The position numbers were made by a program, and so were the translations under genes. A DNA stretch of 64,000 nucleotides from Actinoplanes sp. NBC_00393 (GTDB lineage: Bacteria; Actinomycetota; Actinomycetes; Mycobacteriales; Micromonosporaceae), in NCBI RefSeq assembly GCF_036053395.1, contig NZ_CP107942.1, forward strand, positions 4,058,501 to 4,122,500, written 5' to 3'. Position 1 is the stretch's first letter, and each line of letters starts with the position of its first letter. Shown here piece by piece: positions 43,619-52,042 of the stretch. The notes below the pieces were generated by a model, which was given only the letters and a program-made list of their open reading frames with translations, searched no databases and was not told where the DNA came from.

Positions 43619-44812
43619 GTGTCCGCCCACCTGCGCCCGAGTCGTCCGGTGACGGCTGGGCCGGCTGCGGGGACCCGGCCACGCAACCGCAAGCAGCTGA
43701 TCGTCGAGGCGGCCGGCCAGGTGTTCAGCGAGCGCGGATACCACGCGGCCTCGATGGAGGAGATCGCCGCCGGGGTGGGCATCAGCGCCGCCGCGCTGTA
43801 CCGGCACTTCCCGAACAAGTACGCGCTGTTCGCCGAGTGCGCCAACGTGATGGCGGACCGGCTCGTCGGCGCGCTCGGTGAAGCGCCGCCCGACGCGCCC
43901 CTGCCGGACGTGCTCGCCGCCATCACCCGCGTCACGGTCGCGCACCGCGCGTCAGGCGGGCTGTACCGCTGGGAGGCCCGCTACCTCGACCGGGCGGACC
44001 GCCGGCAGCTGCGAACGAAGTTCGAGCACGTGGTGGCCCGGTTGACCGAGATGGTGCGGCGCGAGTACCCGATGCCCGATGAGCGCCTGCGGGCCGTGGC
44101 AGCCCTCGGCGCGATCGGATCGATCACGATGCATCACACCTCGATCGCGCAGCGCCGGGTCGAGGACCTGCTGCTGGCCTCCGCCATGGGAGTGGCCGCC
44201 ACGGATCCGGCGGCGACTGCGGGCAGCGCGAATTCGGTGGAGCTGCCCGCCCAGCCGGTTCCGCGTACCCGGCGGGCCGAGATCCTGGCGGCGGCGGTCC
44301 CGCTGTTCGCCCGTGACGGCTTCGCCAACGTGACCAACGCCCAGATCGCGCAGGCGGTGGGGCTCGCCCCGTCCGCGATCTACCGTCACTACCCCGGCAA
44401 GCTCGACATCCTGGTGGCCGCGTGCCTGCAGGCGGCGGGACTGCTGGCCCAGGCGGTGGACCGCAGCCTGCACCGGGCGGCCGACCCGCGCGGGGCCGTG
44501 ATCGCGCTGACCGCCGCGTACGTGGCCTACAGCTTCGAGCACAACGCGCTCAACAGCGTCGCGGAAGCCGAGATCCGCGGGCTGCCGGCCGACCTGCAGC
44601 GGCCGTTGATCCTGGCGCAGCGCGAGCACATCGCCGTCTGGGAGCAGCAGTTGCGCGGCGCCCGCCCGGACCTGGACGCACGACAGGCCCGGCTGCTGGT
44701 GCACGCCGGGTTCGGTGTGGTGGTCGAAGCCGGGCGTGCCCTGCGCTGGCAGGACACGCCCGGTCATCGCGACGCCGTGACCGCACTGGTCATCGGCGCC
44801 CTGACTCTCTAG
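43619..44812 (+). CDS. Tandem (double) TetR-family regulator
   Basis: About 397 residues carrying two complete TetR units. The first HTH is VEAAGQVFSERGYHAASMEEIAAGVGISAAALYRHFPNKYAL (about 26-67) and the second LAAAVPLFARDGFANVTNAQ with IAQAVGLAPSAIYRHYPGK (about 220-270). A GTG at 43619 is used; TTG 43598 is possible. It converges with lcp (4-nt gap). TetR regulators of latex-clearing genes are known in other actinobacteria, so lcp is a plausible target. Confidence 0.9.
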   Translation: MSAHLRPSRPVTAGPAAGTRPRNRKQLIVEAAGQVFSERGYHAASMEEIAAGVGISAAALYRHFPNKYALFAECANVMADRLVGALGEAPPDAPLPDVLAAITRVTVAHRASGGLYRWEARYLDRADRRQLRTKFEHVVARLTEMVRREYPMPDERLRAVAALGAIGSITMHHTSIAQRRVEDLLLASAMGVAATDPAATAGSANSVELPAQPVPRTRRAEILAAAVPLFARDGFANVTNAQIAQAVGLAPSAIYRHYPGKLDILVAACLQAAGLLAQAVDRSLHRAADPRGAVIALTAAYVAYSFEHNALNSVAEAEIRGLPADLQRPLILAQREHIAVWEQQLRGARPDLDARQARLLVHAGFGVVVEAGRALRWQDTPGHRDAVTALVIGALTL

Positions 44813-44815
44813 GGC

Positions 44816-46030
44816 TCAGGCGCCCGGCCGGTTGCCGGTCGGGATGGTGATCGGCGTGTGGGTCGCCGAGGTGCCGTTGTTGAGGAACAGCATCGCCAGG
44901 CCGCGGACGAACCGGTCGAACATCGAGAACCCGGTCGGCATGATCGGCGACAGGCCCTCGCGGAACGCGACGTACGCCGGCCAGCCGACCTCGATCAGCG
45001 TCCGGGCCGCGTAGTCGCGCGGCAGCTTCAGCCAGTTGCCGATCTGGTCGCTGAGCAGATAGCGCGCAAACTCCCGCTGGAAGCCCTTCGTGACGCCCAG
45101 GTCGATCTGCGAGGTGAGGTTGAGCAGGATGGCGGCCAGGTCGACGCCCTCCGGCGTGGAGCCGAGCAGCGGGGTCAGCGCATAGTTCGACTGCTGTTTC
45201 GCGGCCGCCCAGCTCGCCGGGATGAAGTCGTCGCGCACGCCCAGCAGGTGCAGCGCGACCTGCCACTGGTGCAGGAAGGCGTCCTCCTCCGCGGCCGACA
45301 TCCGGATGCCCCAGGACTTCAGCTTGCCGTGCACGAAGGTGCCGAGGCTGTGGAAGGTGATCAGGATGTCGCCGTTGCTGATCGGGATGAAGTCCTGGTC
45401 GTCGGTGACGGCCCGCCACTTCGCCGACTGCGGGAGCAGGTGCCGCACCGCGGCGTGGGTCAGCCGCGTCTTGTTGGAGGTGGTGATGAACATGCCGGAC
45501 GGCTTGAAGGCGTCGACGGCGCTGAGGTCGTAGCCGTACGTGAAGGTCTTGGCCGCCCGGTCCTTCATGTCGGCGCCGCCCTGCGACCAGTAGACGTTGC
45601 GGGCCTCGCGCGGGATCACCGTGCTCATGATCCCGCTGCCCAGGCCGTAGAGCAGGAACAGGTACATGCTCATCCGCTTGTTGAACTGGGCGGCTCGGTC
45701 GAGTTTGGCCTGGTCGGCCCAGGCCGGCAGCCTGTTGTGCTCCTGCAGGTAGGCGGTGAGGCCGGCCGGGATGCCGCTGGGCAGCGGGTCACCGTTCTTG
45801 ATCCACTTGGCGAACGCGGTGTTGACGGCCGGGATTTGACCGTTCTGCAGCATCGAGGCGACCAGCGGGTCGGTCGCGTCGTCCCAGACGCCCCAGGGAT
45901 CGGTGACCGTGTCGGTGCCGGCGATCGAACCGGCCGACGACCATCCCCACGCCGCGGAGGGCGCCGCAGCCCCCGCCAGACCCAATGCGGCGCCGAGCGT
46001 CAGGACGCGTCTCCTGCTGAGATTCTGCAT
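44816..46030 (-). CDS. lcp: Latex-clearing protein, haem rubber oxygenase (Lcp)
   Basis: 404 residues. Tat signal SRRRVLTLGAALGLAG (5-20). The active-site residues established for the Streptomyces K30 enzyme (E148, R164, K167, T168, axial haem H198) align at a constant offset of six to E142 (PREARN), R158, K161 and T162 (DRAAKTFT) and H192 (LTHAAVRH), which makes the assignment strong. Cleaves poly(cis-1,4-isoprene) outside the cell into oligo-isoprenoids. ATG with GTGAGG seven bases upstream. A 202-nt divergent region separates it from the APH-like gene. Confidence 0.94.
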   Translation of the reverse strand: MQNLSRRRVLTLGAALGLAGAAAPSAAWGWSSAGSIAGTDTVTDPWGVWDDATDPLVASMLQNGQIPAVNTAFAKWIKNGDPLPSGIPAGLTAYLQEHNRLPAWADQAKLDRAAQFNKRMSMYLFLLYGLGSGIMSTVIPREARNVYWSQGGADMKDRAAKTFTYGYDLSAVDAFKPSGMFITTSNKTRLTHAAVRHLLPQSAKWRAVTDDQDFIPISNGDILITFHSLGTFVHGKLKSWGIRMSAAEEDAFLHQWQVALHLLGVRDDFIPASWAAAKQQSNYALTPLLGSTPEGVDLAAILLNLTSQIDLGVTKGFQREFARYLLSDQIGNWLKLPRDYAARTLIEVGWPAYVAFREGLSPIMPTGFSMFDRFVRGLAMLFLNNGTSATHTPITIPTGNRPGA

Positions 46031-46232
46031 TTGCTTACCTCACTTCTGACCAGTCATACGTCGCCTTGAGCACCTGTTTTGACGGTAATCGATGTGTGAT
46101 TTCCCGTTAACATAGCTGTGCTCGGCGGGATCGGCAAGAGAAGGATTGCCGTACGCGCGGACCAGCGTTTCCGGCGCCGGAGATCGAGCGAGCTCGCTGA
46201 TCAGCCGGCCGGCCGCCCGTATCGTGGACCCG

Positions 46233-47126
46233 GTGATCACCGTGCCCGAGGCGTTCGCGCAGTGGCGCAGCCGGGTCGACGGCGAAGCCGGCCGGCTATG
46301 GGTGCGCTCGCTGCCCGCGCAGGTCCAGCAGCTCACCCGCCGCTGGGACCTCACGGTCGACGACGCGGCGCCGCTGCACGGCGGCCTCAGCCTGGTCGTC
46401 CTGGTGCACCGCGGCACCCAGCCGCTGGTGCTGCGCCTGGCCTGGCCCGAGTCGACGAACGCGCAGGAGGCCTTCGCGCTGCGGGCCTGGCAGGGCCGCG
46501 GCGTGGTCTCCCTGATCGACGCCGAACCCGGCAGCGGCGCCCTGCTGCTGGAACGCCTCGACCACACCCGCTCGCTGCACACGCTGCCGCTGTGGGAGGC
46601 CGCGGAGATCGCCGGGAGGCTGATCCGCACCCTGGCCGTCGACCCGCCGCCCGGTCTGGCCACGCTGCGCGAGGTCGCCGACGGGATCCGGGATGGGCTC
46701 ACCCGCCGGCAGCGCGCCCTCGGCGACCCGGTCCCCGCCGCCTGGGTCGACGCCGCGACCCGGAACGCCCGCGAACTCGCCGGCGCCGGCGAGCAGCGGA
46801 TGATCCACGCTGACCTGCACTACGGCAACGTGCTGGCCGGGACCCGGCTACCCTGGCTGGCCGTCGACCCACGCCCGCTGCTCGGGGCGCCCGAGTACGC
46901 CGTACCCGAACTGATCTGGAACCGCGCCGACGACCTGCAAAGCGCGACCGACGTGCACCGCCTGCTCCAGCTGATCGTCCAGGCGGGCCGGCTCGACGCC
47001 GAGCTCGCGCACGGCTGGGTGATCACCCGCTGCGTCGACTACTGGCTGTGGGGCCTGGAACGCGGCCTCACCATCGACCCGGCCCGCTGCGAGCGTGTCC
47101 TGAGCGCCCTGCTCAGCAATAGATGA
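46233..47126 (+). CDS. APH(6)-like small-molecule kinase
   Basis: About 297 residues, same family as the gene at 26.5 kb. Catalytic loop MIHADLHYGNVLAG, then WLAVDPRPLLGAPEYAV in which the Gly-Asp metal Asp of the DPK..GD pattern is replaced by Gly-Ala, so metal binding may be altered. ATP Lys position sits in PLVLRLAWPE, where Arg replaces Lys. GTG at 46233 with a TATCGT hexamer 7 nt upstream suggests leaderless translation. Aminoglycoside kinase activity is doubtful given the changed residues. Confidence 0.75.
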   Translation: MITVPEAFAQWRSRVDGEAGRLWVRSLPAQVQQLTRRWDLTVDDAAPLHGGLSLVVLVHRGTQPLVLRLAWPESTNAQEAFALRAWQGRGVVSLIDAEPGSGALLLERLDHTRSLHTLPLWEAAEIAGRLIRTLAVDPPPGLATLREVADGIRDGLTRRQRALGDPVPAAWVDAATRNARELAGAGEQRMIHADLHYGNVLAGTRLPWLAVDPRPLLGAPEYAVPELIWNRADDLQSATDVHRLLQLIVQAGRLDAELAHGWVITRCVDYWLWGLERGLTIDPARCERVLSALLSNR

Positions 47127-47189
47127 CTGCCGCTTTGTGGCGGTCGTCCACATAGGTTCACCGTTAACGTCGCCGTAACGTTCTGCGGC

Positions 47190-48371
47190 ATGAATCCCCG
47201 ACGGTTGTGGCCGGCTCTGCTGGCTGTGGTGCTGGCTGTCGCCGGTCTCGCTACGTCCCCGCTCTCCCCCGCGAACGCCGCCGCCACCCTGACCCAGGTC
47301 GGCTCGTTCGGCAGCAATCCCGGCGCGCTGCGCATGTACTCCTACGTCCCGGCCGGCATGCCCACCGGCCGCCCGCTGATCGTGGCCCTGCACGGCTGCA
47401 CCCAGAGCGCCACCGACTACTACAGCCACTCCGGCTGGCCCAAGTACGCCGACCTGTACCAGGCCGCGGTCGTCTTCCCCGAGCAGACGCCGGCGAACAA
47501 CGCGCTCTCCTGCTTCAACTGGTTCACCGCGGGCGACATCGGCCGCGGCCAGGGCGAGGCGCTGTCGATCAAGCAGATGGTCGATCATGCCATCCGGGCG
47601 TACGGGTCGAACCCGCAACGCGTCTACGTCACCGGGCTCTCCGCGGGCGGCGCGATGACCGCCGTCATGCTCGCCGCCTACCCGGACGTCTTCGCCGCCG
47701 GGGCCGTGATCGCCGGCCTGCCCTACAACTGCGGCACCATCTGCCAGTACCAGGCTCAGTCCAAGACCCCGAAGCAGTGGGGCGACCTGGTCCGCGCCGC
47801 CAATCCCGGGTACACCGGCCCGTGGCCGCGGGTCAGCATCTGGCACGGCACCGCGGACTCCACCGTGGTGCCCGCCAACGCCACCGAGCTGCGCGACCAG
47901 TGGACCAACGTCTGGGGCGTCCCGCAGACGCCGTCCTCAACCGCGACTTTGCCCGGCTCGACCACGGTGGCCTACTACAGCGGCGCGGTCGAGCTCTACC
48001 AGGTGAGCGGCATGGGCCACGGCACGCCGGTCGCGCCCGGCAGCGCCGAGAACCAGTGCGGTACGACCGGCGCGTACTACCTGAACACCATCTGCTCGTC
48101 GTACCACATCGCCCGCTCCTGGGGCCTGGCCGGCGGCACCACGACGCCGCCGCCCTCCCCGTCCCCGTCCCCGTCGCCGACCTCCACAGCGCAGCCGTGC
48201 TTCACCGCGAGCAACTACGCGCACACCACCGCGGGCCGGGCGACCCGGTCCGGCGGATACACGTACGCGAACGGCTCCGGCCAGGCGATGGGCCTGTGGA
48301 ACACGTTCACCGTGCACACGCTGCGCCAGACCGGCCCCAACCACTACGTCCTCGCCGACGGCCAGTGCTGA
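47190..48371 (+). CDS. Secreted PHB-depolymerase-type esterase with C-terminal module
   Basis: 393 residues. Signal peptide WPALLAVVLAVAGLATSPLS (cleavage after about 30). Esterase_PHB domain with oxyanion LIVALHGCTQSA, nucleophile Ser151 in GLSAGGAMTA, Asp in WHGTADSTVVP and His in SGMGHGTP. A Pro-Ser linker follows (about 314-330), and then a ~60-residue module starting at PCFTASNYAHTTAG, typical of extracellular depolymerases/feruloyl or acetylxylan esterases. Hydrolyses polymer esters outside the cell; substrate (PHB versus plant ester) undecided. Upstream 60 nt carry short inverted and direct repeats around AACGT. Confidence 0.88.
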   Translation: MNPRRLWPALLAVVLAVAGLATSPLSPANAAATLTQVGSFGSNPGALRMYSYVPAGMPTGRPLIVALHGCTQSATDYYSHSGWPKYADLYQAAVVFPEQTPANNALSCFNWFTAGDIGRGQGEALSIKQMVDHAIRAYGSNPQRVYVTGLSAGGAMTAVMLAAYPDVFAAGAVIAGLPYNCGTICQYQAQSKTPKQWGDLVRAANPGYTGPWPRVSIWHGTADSTVVPANATELRDQWTNVWGVPQTPSSTATLPGSTTVAYYSGAVELYQVSGMGHGTPVAPGSAENQCGTTGAYYLNTICSSYHIARSWGLAGGTTTPPPSPSPSPSPTSTAQPCFTASNYAHTTAGRATRSGGYTYANGSGQAMGLWNTFTVHTLRQTGPNHYVLADGQC

Positions 48372-48377
48372 ACGCGG

Positions 48378-49244
48378 TCAGATCCCGAGCACACCGGCCA
48401 GCTGCCGCCACTGGCTGAGCGGCAGCTCCCGGGGCATGCCGCCCTCGGTCAGCACCTGCACGGCCACATGATCCGCACCGGCCGTCAGATGGGCGTCGAC
48501 CCCGGCACGAACCCGCTCGTCATCGCCCCAGACCACCGCTGAATCGAGGAACCGGTCGCTGCCGCCGCCGGCCAGGTCCGCCTCCTCGAGACCGTACTGA
48601 ACCAGCTGCCGGGTGTAGTTCGGCAACGCCAGATACAGCCGCAACGCGCGGCGGGCAGCCTGGCGCGCCGCCACCGCGTCAGTGCCGAGGAAGACCTTCT
48701 GCTCCGGAACCAGCAGCGGCCCGTCACCCAGAATCCGGCGGGCCGCTGCGGTGTGCGCCGGCGGCATCAGATACGGCAGCGCGCCGGCGGTCAGCTCCCC
48801 GGCCGCCTGCAGGGTCCTCGGCCCGAGGGCGGCGATCATCCGCTCCCGCACCGGCACCTCGGCCAGCGGCCCGGTGAGGAACTCCCGCAGTCGGCTCAAC
48901 GGCCGGGTGTAGGCCTGACCGCGGGACTCGGCCGTCGGCGCGTGCCCCGAACCGACCCCGAGATAGAACCGCCCCGGGAAATCGTGCCGGATCCGCGCAT
49001 CCGAGGCCGCCAGCCGTTTGCCGTCGCTGGTCCAGATGTCCACAATGCTGGTGCCCACCACGAGTGTGCTGGTCGCCGCCAGGATCGCCTCGGCAAGCCC
49101 CAGATCGTCACCCGGGCTGCCGCCGATCCACATCGCCCCGAACCCGAGTTCCTCGATCTCCCGAGCGGCCGACGCGATCGCATTCGGGTCGTCCGGCCAG
49201 ATCCGCTCGGGCGCCCAGACCCCATACCGCCCCAATTCGTTCAT
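48378..49244 (-). CDS. LLM-class F420-dependent oxidoreductase
   Basis: 288 residues of the luciferase-like TIM barrel: EIEELGFGAMWIGGSPGDD, ILAATSTLVVGTSIVDIW, GRFYLGVGSGHAP and MIAALGPRTLQ are typical of the TIGR03620-type F420 enzymes of actinobacteria. Reduces or oxidises an unknown substrate with cofactor F420. ATG 49244; convergent with the esterase gene (6-nt gap), so no terminator space. Confidence 0.85.
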   Translation of the reverse strand: MNELGRYGVWAPERIWPDDPNAIASAAREIEELGFGAMWIGGSPGDDLGLAEAILAATSTLVVGTSIVDIWTSDGKRLAASDARIRHDFPGRFYLGVGSGHAPTAESRGQAYTRPLSRLREFLTGPLAEVPVRERMIAALGPRTLQAAGELTAGALPYLMPPAHTAAARRILGDGPLLVPEQKVFLGTDAVAARQAARRALRLYLALPNYTRQLVQYGLEEADLAGGGSDRFLDSAVVWGDDERVRAGVDAHLTAGADHVAVQVLTEGGMPRELPLSQWRQLAGVLGI

Positions 49245-49268
49245 GCCCCGATCCTGCCCCAGCCGATC

Positions 49269-49377
49269 ACCGAGCGGAAAGGCGAGACCGAGCGGAAGGG
49301 GAAGACCGAGCGGGAAGACGAGACCGAGCAGAAAGGGCTAGGCCGAGCGGGAAGGCGACACCGAACGGCGAGGCGCG
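49269..49377. repeat. Six imperfect 18-bp tandem repeats
   Basis: Units begin at about 49269, 49287, 49305, 49323, 49342 and 49360 with consensus ACCGAGCGGAAAGGCGAG. The 18-bp period preserves reading frame. The last units form the 3' end of the small membrane-protein gene; the others lie between it and the F420-oxidoreductase start. No spacers, so not a CRISPR. A variable-number tandem repeat, maybe altering the protein's C-terminus. Confidence 0.8.
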
Positions 49378-49886
49378 ACCGTGTAGCTGAACGAGATCAC
49401 GAAGTCGATCACCAGGACGATGCCCCACGGCGCCATCACGTGCCAGATCGGCAGAGCCCGTTCCAGCCCGCCCGCGATCACGGTGAACAGCGCCAGGAAA
49501 GCGGCTGCGAGAGCGTACGCAAGAAAATGCCGGACCCAGCCGCGGCGCTCGAGGGAAGCGTGCGCGCGCCCCGTGCGGGGTTTGGGTGTGGGCGCCGGCC
49601 CGCCGGCGAAGCGGTGGGCGACGCGCTCGTCGGCCCACCGCATCATCGAGTGGCCGAACACCACGGAAACGCCCAGGTAGACCGCGGCGAGGCCATGAGC
49701 GAACCCCGCCTCTCCCCCGCCGCGCAGGTCGATCGCGGAGACCGCGAGCAGCAGCACGTCGACCAGCGGCACCGCGATCAGCAGCGCCGCGCCCAGCCCG
49801 GGCCGGCGCAGCACGTAGCGGGTGAGCAGGCCCGCCAGCAGCAGCACCCAGAATCCGATCTCGCACGCGATGATCACGGCGATCAT
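49338..49886 (-). CDS. Small integral membrane protein
   Basis: 182 residues, four hydrophobic segments (IIACEIGFWVLLLAGLLTRYV, ALLIAVPLVDVLLLAVSAI, FLAYALAAAFLALFTVIAGG, VMAPWGIVLVIDFVISFSYTV) and an Arg/Ser C-terminus (RRSVSPSRSA) encoded by the tandem repeat. No family recognised. Divergent from a TetR gene with a perfect 15-bp inverted repeat in between, so almost certainly its regulated target. Confidence 0.75.
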   Translation of the reverse strand: MIAVIIACEIGFWVLLLAGLLTRYVLRRPGLGAALLIAVPLVDVLLLAVSAIDLRGGGEAGFAHGLAAVYLGVSVVFGHSMMRWADERVAHRFAGGPAPTPKPRTGRAHASLERRGWVRHFLAYALAAAFLALFTVIAGGLERALPIWHVMAPWGIVLVIDFVISFSYTVAPRRSVSPSRSA

Positions 49887-49900
49887 GACGCCCCCTTATT

Positions 49901-49942
49901 TCGCACAGTCGTGTTGCTAACTTTTATAACACGACTGTGCGA
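49901..49942. promoter_or_regulatory. 15-bp perfect inverted repeat, TetR operator
   Basis: TCGCACAGTCGTGTT (49901-49915) and AACACGACTGTGCGA (49928-49942) flank 12 AT-rich bases (GCTAACTTTTAT). It fills the gap between the divergent membrane-protein and TetR starts and would cover both promoters, the usual TetR autoregulatory arrangement. Confidence 0.8.
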
Positions 49943-49952
49943 GAATGGCGCC

Positions 49953-50534
49953 ATGCCGAAAGTTGTCGACCATGACGAGCGCCGCAGGGAGCTGGCCGGC
50001 GCGGTCTGGCGGGTGATCGCCCGCGACGGCGTCGCGAACGTCTCGATCCGCACCGTCGCCGCCGAGTCCGGGTGGTCCTCCGGCGCGCTACGGCACTACT
50101 TCGCGACCCGCGACGAGCTGCTGGCCTTCGCCTGTGAGCGGGTGATCGAGCAGGTCACCGACCGGATCAGCCGCATCCGCCCGGAGGGCAGCGCACGTGA
50201 GGCGGTCCGCCGGCTGCTGCTGGAGACCATGCCGGCCGACGAGCAACGGCGTACCGAGGCATCGATCGCCTTCTCCTTCCTGGCCCTCGGCCTCGGTGAC
50301 CCGGCGCTGGCCCGCGTGCAGCGTCTGCACCTGACCAGCATGGCCGAGCTCTGCGCCGGCCTGGTCCCGCACCTGGCCCCGCACGCCACCGCGGCCCAGC
50401 AGCACAGCCTGGCCCGCCGCCTGCACGCGGTGGTCGACGGCCTCTCCGTGCACGTCCTGGCCGGCCATCTCACCGCCGACGAGATGATCACCGAGTTGGA
50501 CGCTCATTTAGAAACCCTTTTTCAGTACGAGTGA
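49953..50534 (+). CDS. TetR-family transcriptional regulator
   Basis: 193 residues; ATG at 49953, the frame upstream of it is non-coding. HTH: ELAGAVWRVIARDGVANVSI then RTVAAESGWSSGALRHYFATRDELL. The C-terminal domain ends AGHLTADEMITELDAHLETLF, like the BetI-type TetR_C. Its probable operator is the inverted repeat just upstream and its probable target the divergent membrane-protein gene. Confidence 0.92.
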   Translation: MPKVVDHDERRRELAGAVWRVIARDGVANVSIRTVAAESGWSSGALRHYFATRDELLAFACERVIEQVTDRISRIRPEGSAREAVRRLLLETMPADEQRRTEASIAFSFLALGLGDPALARVQRLHLTSMAELCAGLVPHLAPHATAAQQHSLARRLHAVVDGLSVHVLAGHLTADEMITELDAHLETLFQYE

Positions 50535-50611
50535 CACAGGGTCCCCGCTTTCCCGCGCGGCCCGAGTGCACCGTCCGGGCCGCAGCGCGGCCGCCGGGCT
50601 TGAGCAGTCCG

Positions 50612-51622
50612 TCACCCTTCGGCGGGCCCGACGACCGGCGCGGGCACGCGGTCCGATCGCCTGAGCAGCATCAGGCTCCCCGCCAGCGCAACGCCGATGA
50701 CCGCGACGGCCTGCGGATTGGCGATCTGGCTGACGAACGGATAGATCCAGTCGGTGGCGAGCATGACACTCGCGGAGTCCGGGTCGGGGAGCACGCTCAT
50801 CACGTTGTCGAAGGTGTTCACCGCAGCGGCGATCACGGCCGGCAGTCCGAGCAGCATGATCCAGCGACGGACCGGCCGGTCCGCGCGGACGGTCCGGTGC
50901 GCCAGCCAGGTCGTCGCCATCCAGGTCAGGATCAGACCGGCGACGAAGCCGGTGATCGCGGCGGGGAGCACGCCGCCGGGCTCAACCGGGTACGCGCTGA
51001 CGGTCAGGTGCCCCTCCTGCTGCGACATCCGCACGAGGACGCCGTCACGCTCCGCCCAGAACACGCCCTCGGCCGACACCGCGCCGGTGTCCCATCCCGC
51101 GCTCCGCAACGACCGGTGCGCGTCGGCCAGCACCGCCTCCGCCCCGGGAACCGCCTCGTAGAACCGGCTCTGCCCGATCGGCGCCGGCCGTGGGCTGCCC
51201 CAGTTCTCCGCGCCGAAGGTCTGGAACTCGCCCGACACCTGATAGGTGTAGTCCGCGTCGACGATCCCTCGCCCACCGAGCTCCGAGGTGAAGGTGGCCG
51301 GCCGCCCGACCAGACTGTCGTCGAGGGCGGGCGCGGAGAGGTCGGCGGCAGCCCAGGCGACCAGGGCGCCGGCGCCGCTGAACACGACCGCGGCCCAGAG
51401 CGTCACGATCGCGGCCGCGACGCCGGCGATCCACCCCGGCGGCACGAGGCGGTAGCGCAGCCCCATCAGCAGCAGATGGATCACGTCGCTGCGGGACGGC
51501 CGGGTCTGCCCGGGTTCCGCGGCGTCCATGAGGGTGGTGAGCATCTCCAGTCCGCGCGAGCGGCGATAGAACCGCGGGTACGCCCACAGCAGTCGCCGGT
51601 AGATGCGCTCCAGCTCAGGCAT
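50612..51622 (-). CDS. Membrane protein paired with PadR regulator
   Basis: 336 residues. The N-terminus PELERIYRRLLWAYPRFYRR is the short cytosolic segment typical of actinobacterial membrane proteins encoded after PadR genes. TMs at about 65-90, 225-250, 263-283 and 296-322, with an extracellular domain (about 95-215, YTYQVSGEFQTFGAENWG). Start overlaps the PadR stop by 8 nt. Function unknown; probably part of a PadR-controlled envelope response. Confidence 0.75.
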   Translation of the reverse strand: MPELERIYRRLLWAYPRFYRRSRGLEMLTTLMDAAEPGQTRPSRSDVIHLLLMGLRYRLVPPGWIAGVAAAIVTLWAAVVFSGAGALVAWAAADLSAPALDDSLVGRPATFTSELGGRGIVDADYTYQVSGEFQTFGAENWGSPRPAPIGQSRFYEAVPGAEAVLADAHRSLRSAGWDTGAVSAEGVFWAERDGVLVRMSQQEGHLTVSAYPVEPGGVLPAAITGFVAGLILTWMATTWLAHRTVRADRPVRRWIMLLGLPAVIAAAVNTFDNVMSVLPDPDSASVMLATDWIYPFVSQIANPQAVAVIGVALAGSLMLLRRSDRVPAPVVGPAEG

Positions 51623-51953
51623 GCCGCACTCCCGTCGTACCGAATCCTTCTCGCAGCCGGGCCGTGGCGACCGTGGCGTTGGCCTGCATGCGTTCCGCTG
51701 CGGCCGCCAGGGCCGCGCGGCCGTCCTCGGACAGCAGGTAGTAGCGGCGCAACCGGCCCCCGACCGCTTCCTCCCGGTCGACGGCGATCAGGCCGTCGGC
51801 GGTGAGCCGGTCCAGCGCCGTGTAGAGCGTGCCGGCCTTGAGCTCGACCCGCCCGCCGGACAGCTCGGCGACCGCCTGCATGATCCCGTAGCCGTGCAGA
51901 GGCGCGCGCACCAACGCGGTCAGGATGAAGAACGTCGGTTCCTGCATCGTCAT
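51615..51953 (-). CDS. PadR-family transcriptional regulator
   Basis: 112 residues. TFFILTALVRAPLHGYGIMQAVAEL, KAGTLYTALDRLTADGLIAVD and GGRLRRYYLLSEDGRAAL are the standard PadR winged-helix sequence. ATG at 51953 used; ATG 51947 and TTG 51962 are alternatives. A short palindrome lies 9 nt upstream and probably mediates autoregulation. Confidence 0.93.
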   Translation of the reverse strand: MTMQEPTFFILTALVRAPLHGYGIMQAVAELSGGRVELKAGTLYTALDRLTADGLIAVDREEAVGGRLRRYYLLSEDGRAALAAAAERMQANATVATARLREGFGTTGVRHA

Positions 51954-51961
51954 GACCAGCA

Positions 51962-51980
51962 ATATAGATCATCGCTATAT
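51962..51980. promoter_or_regulatory. ATATAG-N7-CTATAT palindrome, candidate PadR operator
   Basis: ATATAG (51962-51967) and CTATAT (51975-51980) form an AT-rich dyad directly before the PadR start. In so GC-rich a genome such an AT-rich element is conspicuous and may double as the promoter. Confidence 0.55.
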
Positions 51981-52011
51981 ATCGGCCAACTAGGTATCGG
52001 ACTGCACTAGC

Positions 52012-52042
52012 GCCAATAGGTTTGTTCTGGAAACCTATTGGC
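52012..52042. promoter_or_regulatory. 12-bp perfect inverted repeat touching the start of the membrane-protein gene
   Basis: GCCAATAGGTTT (52012-52023) and AAACCTATTGGC (52031-52042) surround GTTCTGG; the ATG follows immediately at 52043. No ribosome site is present, so the transcript is likely leaderless and the repeat is an operator, probably for the winged-helix protein encoded in the same operon. Confidence 0.7.

Noticed and set aside
47131..47150. Terminator after the APH-like gene
   Set aside because: Only a 4-bp CCGC/GCGG stem with no T run.
48140..48190. Simple CCGTCC repeat as a regulatory element
   Set aside because: It encodes the Pro-Ser linker of the secreted esterase.
49269..49377. 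CRISPR array
   Set aside because: Repeats are 18 bp, directly joined, with no spacers and no cas genes nearby.
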